A DNA stretch of 20,344 nucleotides from the NCBI GenBank assembly GCA_001824745.1, contig MHSZ01000032.1, forward strand, positions 6,638 to 26,981, read 5' to 3'. Within the stretch, counting starts at the first letter, position 1. The number at the start of each line of letters is the position of its first letter. Below, one piece after another: positions 13,530 to 20,344 of this stretch. The position numbers and the translations under genes are program-made. Source of the stretch: Candidatus Terrybacteria bacterium RIFCSPLOWO2_01_FULL_58_14. Lineage in GTDB: Bacteria; Patescibacteriota; Minisyncoccia; Terrybacterales; 2-01-FULL-58-14. Under the pieces are notes generated by a model. It saw nothing but the letters and a program-made list of their open reading frames with translations. It was not told where the DNA came from and did no database searches.

Positions 13530-15404
13530 TCAGGAGGGAATATTCACCCTAATGATGGCATCGTCGGTGAGGAGAAGGAGTGCATTGTCGTTTGCGGCGA
13601 CAAGGTCTTGTCCTGTTGCGGCCAGAGGCGTGGCGAGTTGTTGCTGAATATCACCTTCAGCGTTTGTGATGAGTAGCCTCGCATTTGCCGCGTCGAGGAT
13701 AGCGAGGCGGTCGCCGGCGAGTACCGCAAAGGCGCTCGCTTCGCCTTCCCACCCGAGCCCCTCAATACGATAGAGGGCGAATCGGCGACCGTTGCGGAAA
13801 CGGATGAAGGTGTTGTCGGGGAGGAGTACTAACGGATCATTTCCGAGTATGGCGATGTCCCGCGCATTTCTCAGTGACGGTTCTGCGCGCGTGAGCCACG
13901 GACGTTCTTGGATGGCGCCGTCTCCGGAGACCGTGAATACCACGATCGTTTCCGTTTCGGGAGCCACACCGAATACTTCGTTCCCGATAGAGGAAAGGGT
14001 CGTGATGGATTGCGCGCCCGATCGTTCTTCTGCCATTACGATACGCCGTTCGTCCGGACGAATGGTCGCGATACCCTCCGGATTCATGGCGACAAAGAAA
14101 GGGGGATCGGAAACTGCGGCGATTGCGGTGAGGCCCTGCGTGAAGGGTGGAGGAAGAAAGAGGAATGTGCCGTCGCGGAGCTGGACTGCGTTGCGTATCC
14201 ATAGCGCCGCGTGGGAAGGGCTGGCGAGGGCTACGGTGAGGTTTTCTTCTCTTTCGGTAGAGGAGACGGCGATTTGTGCACCGTTCAGCGGAAGGGGAAA
14301 TCCGCGGAGATTGACATACACCGTAGTTTCCGCAGGGACCATTTTGGCCAGTGCATCACGGCGCGCAACGAGTTCTTCCAAGAGCGGTGAGGCCTCGCCA
14401 TTGGCGCGATGCGTTTCAAGCGTGTCGATTCCTTTCCGAAGCGTGACAAGCGCTTTTTCGGTGTCCCCGAGGATCACTTCAGCATCGCTTTGTTCCAGTG
14501 CGCTTTTCGCCGCCTCAATTCCTGCAGCGCGCAGGTCCCCATTGCGGGCCTCTTGATCGCCGCGTGCGGAAATGAACGAGACGATTCCGACGGAAAGGAC
14601 GGCAATCACGCCCGCGATCAGGAAGGGCCTCTTGAACCCGTTTCCGAGTCGAAGCGGTATGAGGAGTTTCGGTAACTTCACGCTCCTTGTTCGCTCCCTT
14701 GATCGGCGGAGGAGTGCGGAAAGAGGTCTGCCGGTGCGCGTGAGTGCTGCGGCGGCGCGGGGAAGGTATGCGGGGAGGAGGAGCCGAGGACGGGGATCGC
14801 TGGCTGCAGAGGCGATGATGCGCAGGCATGCCGTTCCTTCACTGCGGCGTAACGCCGAGAAGAATCTCTGGGGATCCGCGGCAAGCTCCGCATCCGCGTT
14901 GTGGAGCATCAGCATCGAACGCGCGGCAATAACTATTTGGTCGCCCTCTTCGAGCCGTCCGATTGTGAGCGCGCCGAACGGTCGTGATCCTTCGCCCGAG
15001 GTAAGGGGAATATCGGTCACAGCACCTCCCCGTGCCAGGAGTGCTACACAACCGCCGGTGCTGGAGAGCAGCAACGTGTCTGAAGCGACGACGGCGATAA
15101 TGATGCGCAGCGATCCCACCCATTGGGCAGGACCTTCCTGCGCTTCCTTCGCAAGGGCATCGTTCGCGTCGCTGAGAGCGCGCTTGAAGTTCTGTTGCGG
15201 GTTGGAATCTCGCTCCGCGTAATACGCGCGCTTGACGGCGCTCGCCATGAGCGCCCCCAAATAGCGGACGCTCTCGGGGAGATCGCTGAAATCTGCGAGC
15301 ACCGCTATGGTGCCGAATGCGTCCAGGGCGTCTGGCGCCGACGCGAGAAAAGTTTCCGTGGAAGACGGGCCGCGCCCGACAATTTCTTCGATGGTTGTAC
15401 GCAT
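13530..15404 (-). CDS. PP2C-like pseudophosphatase domain membrane protein with propeller-like C-terminus
   Basis: 624 residues, not a recognised named gene. The N-terminal part (about 1-210) follows the PP2C phosphatase pattern: GTIAVLADFSD (31-41), a helix ending ALSDANDAL (76-84), a SSTGGCVALLARGG block (114-127) and LTSGEG (134-139). The metal-binding aspartates of DGxGG and GDSR motifs are missing or displaced, so it may be catalytically dead. One membrane helix (about 259-280) follows, then a coiled-coil-like charged segment (284-355) and a beta-rich C-terminal region (360-624) with repeated short strands like a beta-propeller, presumably extracytoplasmic. Similar architectures occur in CPR genomes to my knowledge. 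No Shine-Dalgarno precedes the ATG. It stands alone, divergent from folD. Confidence 0.75.
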   Translation of the reverse strand: MRTTIEEIVGRGPSSTETFLASAPDALDAFGTIAVLADFSDLPESVRYLGALMASAVKRAYYAERDSNPQQNFKRALSDANDALAKEAQEGPAQWVGSLRIIIAVVASDTLLLSSTGGCVALLARGGAVTDIPLTSGEGSRPFGALTIGRLEEGDQIVIAARSMLMLHNADAELAADPQRFFSALRRSEGTACLRIIASAASDPRPRLLLPAYLPRAAAALTRTGRPLSALLRRSRERTRSVKLPKLLIPLRLGNGFKRPFLIAGVIAVLSVGIVSFISARGDQEARNGDLRAAGIEAAKSALEQSDAEVILGDTEKALVTLRKGIDTLETHRANGEASPLLEELVARRDALAKMVPAETTVYVNLRGFPLPLNGAQIAVSSTEREENLTVALASPSHAALWIRNAVQLRDGTFLFLPPPFTQGLTAIAAVSDPPFFVAMNPEGIATIRPDERRIVMAEERSGAQSITTLSSIGNEVFGVAPETETIVVFTVSGDGAIQERPWLTRAEPSLRNARDIAILGNDPLVLLPDNTFIRFRNGRRFALYRIEGLGWEGEASAFAVLAGDRLAILDAANARLLITNAEGDIQQQLATPLAATGQDLVAANDNALLLLTDDAIIRVNIPS

Positions 15405-15485
15405 ATCGTAGAGATATTGCTATTTGTGTTCCCCCTTCAGCGTAGCGCATCTTTTTTCACGGCGCGAGACAAGGGGTTTTGTCAA

Positions 15486-15514
15486 GTGACAGGGCGGAGG
15501 ATTTTGGGTAGGGT
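15486..15514 (+). promoter_or_regulatory. Candidate promoter of folD
   Basis: GTGACA (15486-15491; five of six bases of TTGACA), a 17-bp spacer and TAGGGT (15509-15514). The -10 box ends 7 nt before the ATG at 15522, so transcription would begin at or next to the start codon, giving a leaderless message. Confidence 0.6.
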
Positions 15515-15521
15515 AGAAGCG

Positions 15522-16517
15522 ATGGCGGTTTCGTATTCCTCATCTTCTTCTCTTCGGCGCGGAAAGACGCCACGCGCACGACGGTCCGCGGTCCGCCTCC
15601 CACAGACCCGGCTTCTCGACGGACGCACTGCCGCCGTTTCGGTTCTCGCGGAGCTACGAGAAGAGGTGATGAGGATCGCAAAAGTCCCGCGTCTCGCGAT
15701 TCTCCACTTTGACGATGCGGCAGGTCCCGGCAGCCCATTCATCCGAGAAAAACTCAGGGCATGCGCGCATATAGGCGTAGAAGTCCGCCAGTATGCGCTA
15801 TCGAAACAAATTTCTGCGACAGCGTTGAGCGCGCGTCTCAACCAACTTGTGCACGAGGCGCATCTTGACGGGATTGTGGTGCAACTCCCGCTGCCTCCGG
15901 AACTTGATCGTAATCGCCACGGCATCCTCCGCATTGTCCCTGAAGATCGTGATGTCGATTGTCTCTCCGAACGATGGCTCGGCCGACTGCAAACGGGGCG
16001 CATAACACTCAAACTCCTCCATGGAGAGGCGACCCTTCTTCCCCCCGTCGTTGGCGCGATTGCGTATTTCATCGAAAAGGAGCATATCGCGCTTTCTGGA
16101 AAACGCGTGACGATCGTGGGATGGGGTGATCTCGTGGGGAAACCGGCAGCGGCGTGGTTTCTTCGGCAGAGGGCGACGGTGACCGTGGCGACTACCCAGA
16201 GTCACGACTTAGCCGCTGTCACGGGAAGTGCCGACGTCATCGTGAGCGGTGCGGGAAGAACGCGCCTCATTACCGGCTCCATGGTGAAGAAAGGCGCCAT
16301 CGTATTCGATGTCGGAACGTCGAGTGAGGGAGGGACACTCGTGGGCGACGTAGACCGGGAGAGCGTTGAGGGAAAGGCGGCTCTTTTGAGTCCGGTTCCG
16401 GGAGGCATTGGTCCTCTTACGGTTGCTATGTTGTTGCGTAATCTTATCGTCGTGACCGAGGGGCGCTCGGGACGGAAAACGTCCCGCAGGGTACCATCGG
16501 ATCGCGCCATGCCTTGA
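15522..16517 (+). CDS. folD: FolD-like methylenetetrahydrofolate dehydrogenase/cyclohydrolase, divergent active site
   Basis: Family role: interconverts 5,10-methylene-, methenyl- and 10-formyl-tetrahydrofolate. 331 residues against about 285 usually; the extra length is a Ser/Arg-rich start (1-22) and a basic tail (312-331). Conserved: SPFIREKLRACAHIGV (71-86) with catalytic-type K77, GIVVQLPLP (117-125), Rossmann-type VTIVGWGDLVGKP (196-208) and SPVPGGIGPLTVAMLLRN (290-307). Changed: F73 replaces the usual active-site tyrosine; DVDGFHP reads DVDCLSE (144-150); PCTPxG reads LPPVVG (173-178); the GRS of the cofactor loop reads GWG (200-202). Dehydrogenase or cyclohydrolase function may be altered. 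ATG 15522 fits the promoter; the frame is open further upstream, but that would overlap the divergent gene. The next gene starts 2 nt after the stop. Confidence 0.83.
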   Translation: MAVSYSSSSSLRRGKTPRARRSAVRLPQTRLLDGRTAAVSVLAELREEVMRIAKVPRLAILHFDDAAGPGSPFIREKLRACAHIGVEVRQYALSKQISATALSARLNQLVHEAHLDGIVVQLPLPPELDRNRHGILRIVPEDRDVDCLSERWLGRLQTGRITLKLLHGEATLLPPVVGAIAYFIEKEHIALSGKRVTIVGWGDLVGKPAAAWFLRQRATVTVATTQSHDLAAVTGSADVIVSGAGRTRLITGSMVKKGAIVFDVGTSSEGGTLVGDVDRESVEGKAALLSPVPGGIGPLTVAMLLRNLIVVTEGRSGRKTSRRVPSDRAMP

Positions 16518-16519
16518 GT

Positions 16520-18109
16520 ATGAATGACCCTTCACGGCCATTTAGTATTTTCACAGAGCGCATACGGAGCGCGCGCGGACTGCAGTATCGCGGAGATCTC
16601 GACGCGCCTCTCATTGAAGTGGATGAAGCCATGCGTACTATCGCGGGTTTCTATGAGCGCACGCGCAATACTCTAGAATATGGAGAGGCAGATTTTCTCC
16701 GCCAGAGAGCGATTGAGCGGTCGTTACGCCGGATGTTGGGTTTCGGCTCCGCGACGCTTCCCGTCCGGGCAGGCGATGAGGGGAAAGCGCTGGAGTTTCT
16801 CCGAGAACTCGTTCGGGCAGGATATCTCCCGAACGCGGCACTTCCAGAGACGATCGCGCTGCCGGTCGGTCGTACGATTACGCGGTTTCTCGCGTTGAGC
16901 GCCATCGTAAACCCGCTTTTTCATGACGAACTCTTGCGATTCACCGTGTTCACGATTGAGGACGTCATTTTCCCTCGACGTGCCGCAGCGCATTCGGCAA
17001 TGGTCGCGTTTGTTCTTGCGACATGCGAGACGCGGCTTAAGTGGCCGCAGATTGCATTCTCCGATCCTTCCCACCGGGCGTTTCTTTTTGCCGCCGCACA
17101 CCGTGCCGTTCTCAATGCGGGGACGGATCGTATCCTCGCCGCATTCCTAGGTGATGCGCTTCCTGCACTGCGAGAGGATGGCATTGAAGATCCCGAATTG
17201 CTTGCACGGGATTTCGAATCCGTCCTTACTGTCGCTAAGCGCACGATCGCGCATCCCCGCACAGAGCAGTACGCGAGAGTGATTCGGAGATTTGCGGCGG
17301 CGTTTCGCGCACTCGATGCCGTCGTCTTCACGGCGGTCGACGACGGCATTACCCCCCACGATACACTCGAGTTGGAGCGGCGGATCGACGAAGCCGTCGC
17401 GGTGCGTATCGCGGATGCGCGCCGGAAGATGCGCGTGGCAGCGGTTCGCGCGACGCTCTACGTGTTTTTCACAAAAATGCTTGTCGGTCTTGGTATAGAG
17501 CTGCCATACGACTACTTTTTTCTCGCACATTTCGCAGCACAGCCCTTCCTCATCAATCTTCTTTTTCCTCCCGCCTTGATGTTTCTTGTTGCCTTTTCTG
17601 CGCGTCCGCCGAAGGCCGCTGTCGCCGACCGCATCGTCGATGAAGCGTTGCGGATCGCAGCGGGGACTGATTCTCTCGGCCACGCGCGGCTTCCCAGGAA
17701 ACGCGGCCCGCTCCGGCTTGGACTTTTCATTATCGCAACGGGGCTGCTTTCGGGAGGCGCTTTGACGCTTATCGTCCGCGGCCTCGCACTGCTGGGTTTC
17801 TCTCCAGTCGCGATGGTGGTCTTTCTTGCTTTCTTGTCTTTAGTGAGCGTTTTTGCATGGCGCGTTCGAAAACCGTTGCGCGAGCTCGCGGTGAGCGGCG
17901 GGAGAGGAGTACTCGGAACAATATTGGAAATCTTCGCATTTCCTTTTCTCGCACTGGGCCGCATTCTTTCCGATGGCCTCGCAAGCTTCAATGTGTTTCT
18001 CTTTCTTCTCGACGTCTTCATTGAGGCGCCGCTGAAGTTTCTCTTTGCGGCCGCAGAGGATTGGATTGCTTTCTTGAGGGAGAAGCGGGAAGAGATGATT
18101 GAGGAATAA
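16520..18109 (+). CDS. Conserved multi-pass membrane protein of unknown function
   Basis: 529 residues. I recognise the N-terminal style (FYERTRNTLEYGEADFLRQRA, here split: FYERTRNTLEYG then EADFLRQRAIERSLRRML, 44-72) from uncharacterised CPR membrane proteins, but no function is known to me. The first 310 residues are soluble and helical. Hydrophobic segments follow at about 341-360, 397-419, 427-447 and 488-511, with a further amphipathic stretch at about 464-480. The C-terminus is charged (EKREEMIEE). No catalytic motif is visible. ATG 16520 starts 2 nt after the folD stop; a TTG at 16514 would overlap it and has no better ribosome site. The gene lies between folD and glyA, so co-expression with one-carbon enzymes is likely; a transport role is only a guess. 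Confidence 0.75.
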   Translation: MNDPSRPFSIFTERIRSARGLQYRGDLDAPLIEVDEAMRTIAGFYERTRNTLEYGEADFLRQRAIERSLRRMLGFGSATLPVRAGDEGKALEFLRELVRAGYLPNAALPETIALPVGRTITRFLALSAIVNPLFHDELLRFTVFTIEDVIFPRRAAAHSAMVAFVLATCETRLKWPQIAFSDPSHRAFLFAAAHRAVLNAGTDRILAAFLGDALPALREDGIEDPELLARDFESVLTVAKRTIAHPRTEQYARVIRRFAAAFRALDAVVFTAVDDGITPHDTLELERRIDEAVAVRIADARRKMRVAAVRATLYVFFTKMLVGLGIELPYDYFFLAHFAAQPFLINLLFPPALMFLVAFSARPPKAAVADRIVDEALRIAAGTDSLGHARLPRKRGPLRLGLFIIATGLLSGGALTLIVRGLALLGFSPVAMVVFLAFLSLVSVFAWRVRKPLRELAVSGGRGVLGTILEIFAFPFLALGRILSDGLASFNVFLFLLDVFIEAPLKFLFAAAEDWIAFLREKREEMIEE

Positions 18110-18113
18110 ACGG

Positions 18114-18167
18114 GAATCTGGAATACGGAATGCGAAAACGACCGTCGTTATTCCGGATTCCAAATTC
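18114..18167. repeat. Long imperfect inverted repeat between the membrane protein gene and glyA
   Basis: An 18-bp arm at 18114-18131 (starting GAATCTGGAATACGG) pairs with 18150-18167 (starting ATTCCGGATTCC) at 16 of 18 positions, with AACGA/TCGTT available near the top of the loop. It begins 4 nt after the upstream stop. There is no T-tract, so it is a weak terminator at best; it may instead be a REP-like element or a processing/stability hairpin before glyA. Confidence 0.6.
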
Positions 18168-18197
18168 CGAATTCTAAATTCTTCGCAGTATTGTGCC

Positions 18198-19430
18198 ATG
18201 AAGATTCGTGATCTCATAAAAAAAGAGGAGCGGCGTCAGCAAGAAACGATTGACCTTATCCCTTCGGAGAACCTTGTCTCTCCAGGGGTGCGGAAGGCCC
18301 TGGGATCGGTGTTCACGAATAAATACGCAGAGGGTTATCCCGGGAGGCGTTATTACCCCGGGAATGCGATTGCCGATGATTTGGAGCGGACAGTGCAGGA
18401 CCTCGCTTTTCGACTTTTCCGCCTCTCGAAGGAATCGTGGCGCGTGAATGTTCAGCCCTACTCGGGGAGTCCGGCCAATGCCGCCGTGTATTTCGGACTC
18501 TTAGAGTTTCGCGATCCCATCCTCGGCCTTTCGCTGACGCACGGAGGCCATCTTACGCATGGACATCGCGTGACATTTTCGGGACGAGGATACGAGGCGG
18601 TACACTACGGCGTAGACGCGCGGGGCTTTCTTGACTATGCGCAAATCGCGCGTCTCGCACGTCGACATCGCGTAAAACTCATCATCTCGGGCGCAACCGC
18701 GTACCCGCGGAAGATTGATTTTCTGCGCATCGGCGCGATTGCGAGGAAGGTAGGCGCGTATCATCTCGCGGATATCTCTCATGTCGCCGGACTTGTTGCG
18801 GCGGGACTCCATCCGTCACCCTTCGGCGTGAAAGGAAAACGTCCCGCTGCGGATATCGTCATGACCACGACCCACAAGACGCTCCGCGGACCGCGCGCGG
18901 CAATACTCTTCTCACACGAAGCGGTGAGCGATCGTATTGATCGCGCCGTCTTTCCGGGTTTGCAAGGGGGGCCGCATCTTAACACGATTGCCGCAATCGG
19001 CGTGGCGCTCGAGGAAGCGTTGAAGCCGTCCTTTCGTTTGTATCAGCGACGCATCATCCGCAATGCGGCGGTGCTTGCATCTGCTCTGCGACAGTACGGT
19101 TTTTCTCTGCTCTCCGGCGGTACCGAGAACCATCTTATGCTCATCGACGCGCGACCGTTGGGACTTGACGGGGGAACGGCAGAACGGACGCTGGAGCGCG
19201 CCGGGATTCTTGCGAACCGCAATACGGTTCCCGACGATCCCGCTCCTTTCCGGCCCTCTGGGCTTCGCCTGGGCACCCCCTCGGTCACAAGCCGCGGAAT
19301 GGATGCTGCGGAAATGCGAACCATTGCGCGATGGGTTCGTGAACTTCTTGTGGACGGGCGTTCTCCTTCTTTGGTGCGCCGAGAGGTTCGCCGGCTCTGT
19401 CGTCGCTTTCCGACGAAGCGTTCTGTGTGA
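18198..19430 (+). CDS. glyA: Serine hydroxymethyltransferase
   Basis: PLP enzyme converting serine and tetrahydrofolate to glycine and methylene-tetrahydrofolate, the substrate of FolD. 410 residues, near the usual 410-420. Motifs: LIPSENLVSPGV (20-31), NKYAEGYPGRRYYPGN (41-56), GHLTHG (117-122), DISHVAG (192-198, D192 and H195 contacting PLP), the PLP lysine in TTTHKTLRGPR (223-233, K227), FPGLQGGPH (252-260) and the carboxylate-binding RLGTP (357-361). The active site looks complete. ATG 18198 matches the family N-terminus; an open frame reaches back to 18099 but would overlap the preceding gene and include the inverted repeat. There is no Shine-Dalgarno. The next gene starts 12 nt after the stop. 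Confidence 0.96.
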   Translation: MKIRDLIKKEERRQQETIDLIPSENLVSPGVRKALGSVFTNKYAEGYPGRRYYPGNAIADDLERTVQDLAFRLFRLSKESWRVNVQPYSGSPANAAVYFGLLEFRDPILGLSLTHGGHLTHGHRVTFSGRGYEAVHYGVDARGFLDYAQIARLARRHRVKLIISGATAYPRKIDFLRIGAIARKVGAYHLADISHVAGLVAAGLHPSPFGVKGKRPAADIVMTTTHKTLRGPRAAILFSHEAVSDRIDRAVFPGLQGGPHLNTIAAIGVALEEALKPSFRLYQRRIIRNAAVLASALRQYGFSLLSGGTENHLMLIDARPLGLDGGTAERTLERAGILANRNTVPDDPAPFRPSGLRLGTPSVTSRGMDAAEMRTIARWVRELLVDGRSPSLVRREVRRLCRRFPTKRSV

Positions 19431-19442
19431 TAGAGAAAGGAT

Positions 19443-20315
19443 ATGGCGCAGAGACGAAAACGGCCACGGAGAGGAAGGCGCGTTTCGCATAAGGGAAGGA
19501 AGCGACGTGTATTTCGACGTTCTCGGCGATCGAAAAACGCACGGAGAGGTTCGCAGCGGAAACGTGTAGCGCGACGCCGTCCGAGGAGCGCACGTTCTTT
19601 TCGGGGGAGGAGTGCGAAGAAAACTACGAGGAGGAAGAATATTTTTCGGCATTCGTTCTCGAAGCGGCGTTCGGTGCCGAAGCGGCCCGCGCGAAAGAGG
19701 CGGATTGCGAAGCGGGCGCCGATTACCGTTCGTATGGCAGCATCGCGCGAGGCGCCTCTTCTTGAAACGCTCACGGGGTCGCCTGCTCGTGCTCGTCTCC
19801 TTCGGCTCCTTCTCCGGGAACCGCAGCTTGCCTTTGCGGTTCGAGATGCTGCCGAGCGCATCGGCATGCCGCCGCCCTTGATTCGGCGAGAAGCCGAAAC
19901 GTTGGAAAAACTCGGCTTGCTCCAGGGAGGAAAAAGGGGACACCGTTTGCGCGTGGCAGCAACGTTCCCTTTCGCTGCAGAATTGCGGACGCTCGCGATC
20001 CAGTCGTTTCCCATCTCTCGTCAGGAACTTGTGCGCATTCTCGCACGGGCCGGGAAGTTGCGTTTAGTGCTTGCATCCGGCGTGTTCCTCAATCTCCCCC
20101 GTACACGAGTGGATCTTTTTGTCGTTGCAAATCGTTTGTCCGAGCGAAAGCTCGAAGCGGCGGTGCGCCGCATCGAGCAGATCGTAGGTGCGGAAATTCG
20201 GTGGGCAGGGATGGATACGCGCGAGTTCTCCTATCGCTTCCGAATGTTTGATCGGTTCGTCCGCGATATCCTCACCGAACCCGGCGAGCGAGTAGTGGAG
20301 AATGTGAAGCTGTGA
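19443..20315 (+). CDS. Winged-helix/minimal nucleotidyltransferase-like protein with protamine-like N-terminal tail
   Basis: 290 residues in two contrasting halves. Residues 1-97 contain 36 Arg and 12 Lys and no Asp or Glu, resembling a protamine or histone-tail-like nucleic-acid-binding region. From M98 on, a winged helix-turn-helix is visible (about 105-170, TGSPARARLLRLLLREP with a recognition-helix region PPPLIRREAETLEKLGLL). It is followed by a small nucleotidyltransferase-fold-like domain (about 183-285, LVLASGVF, RVDLFVVANRL, EFSYRFRMFDRFVRDIL), a pairing seen in CPR proteins of unknown role. The catalytic GS-x-DxD pattern is incomplete, so a regulatory role is likelier. ATG 19443 has AAGGA very close upstream (1 nt). 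ATG 19734 would give a 193-residue protein without the tail but has no ribosome site. It is likely co-transcribed with glyA. Confidence 0.72.
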   Translation: MAQRRKRPRRGRRVSHKGRKRRVFRRSRRSKNARRGSQRKRVARRRPRSARSFRGRSAKKTTRRKNIFRHSFSKRRSVPKRPARKRRIAKRAPITVRMAASREAPLLETLTGSPARARLLRLLLREPQLAFAVRDAAERIGMPPPLIRREAETLEKLGLLQGGKRGHRLRVAATFPFAAELRTLAIQSFPISRQELVRILARAGKLRLVLASGVFLNLPRTRVDLFVVANRLSERKLEAAVRRIEQIVGAEIRWAGMDTREFSYRFRMFDRFVRDILTEPGERVVENVKL

Positions 20316-20328
20316 GCGCGCCGCTCAC
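20312..20328 (+). other. Short hairpin overlapping the last stop codon
   Basis: GTGAGCG (20312-20318) and CGCTCAC (20322-20328) form a perfect 7-bp stem including the TGA stop at 20313-20315. No T-tract follows; the next sequence is repeat copy C. Confidence 0.45.
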
Positions 20329-20344
20329 GCGCCCCTCGGAACCC
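20315..20344 (+). repeat. Palindromic repeat element, copy C (cut by window end)
   Basis: CCCCTCGGAA (20332-20341) is identical to the left stem arm of copy B, and the next bases CCC match the first loop bases of copy A. The upstream GCGCCG and ACGCG also align with copy B. The window ends three bases into the loop, so the right arm cannot be seen. Confidence 0.65.

Noticed and set aside
18099..18197. Upstream start for glyA at 18099
   Set aside because: It would translate the inverted repeat and overlap the preceding stop; the family N-terminus begins at 18198.
18912..20014. Two long overlapping minus-strand open frames (343 and 323 residues)
   Set aside because: Both overlap the conserved core of glyA and the winged-helix gene. 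They are Arg/Pro-rich and featureless, as expected for shadows of GC-rich coding sequence.

Overview
The window is a visibly GC-rich, gene-dense bacterial segment using the standard code: TGA ends many genes and does not interrupt them. The gene set points, by inference, to the Patescibacteria/CPR (Parcubacteria-like lineages). It includes an orphan cache-HAMP histidine kinase, MltG, a PP2C-like membrane protein with a propeller-like tail, a divergent FolD, a conserved multi-pass membrane protein of unknown function, and a winged-helix protein with a minimal nucleotidyltransferase-like domain. No rRNA, tRNA, CRISPR array, transposase or phage gene was recognised.

Layout. 1-1319 (minus): the start of a zinc/manganese-type ABC importer, permease (cut by the window edge) and ATPase. 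1436-8175 (plus): an accessory-looking block of separately terminated units. It holds a patatin-like hydrolase, a 683-residue metallophosphoesterase-like protein with a degenerate front half, a secreted dockerin/zincin protein, and a 138-residue basic protein followed by a ClpB-D2-like AAA+ ATPase with a coiled-coil insertion. Several genes here have textbook AAGGAGG ribosome binding sites, and two units start from an identical 41-bp promoter-like repeat. 8249-12053: pcm, mltG and a histidine kinase, closely packed. 12061-13341: the rplJ-rplL operon with a promoter, an L10-type leader, an attenuator-like hairpin and a final terminator. 13478-15404 (minus): the PP2C-like membrane protein and its terminator. 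15486-20315 (plus): folD, a membrane protein, glyA and a DNA-binding-like protein with an extremely basic N-terminus; folD and glyA are both one-carbon/folate enzymes.

The most unusual signal is a family of about 74-bp palindromic elements with a nearly invariant 20-nt loop and differing but still paired stems. One copy is intergenic (about 2675-2748), one lies in frame inside pcm (about 8530-8603), where it adds roughly 35 residues to the methyltransferase, and a third begins at the right edge (about 20315 to the end). This resembles the in-frame palindromic elements known from Rickettsia, but the sequence is different. A second, more diverged repeat family of about 99 bp occurs at 5047 and 13375.

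Two translation-initiation styles coexist. The accessory block uses strong Shine-Dalgarno sites. znuC, pcm and folD have a TAGGGT/TAGGAT/TAGAGT-like -10 box only 6-8 nt before the ATG, which suggests leaderless messages. All product names come from reading the sequence and remembered family motifs; no database search was run.
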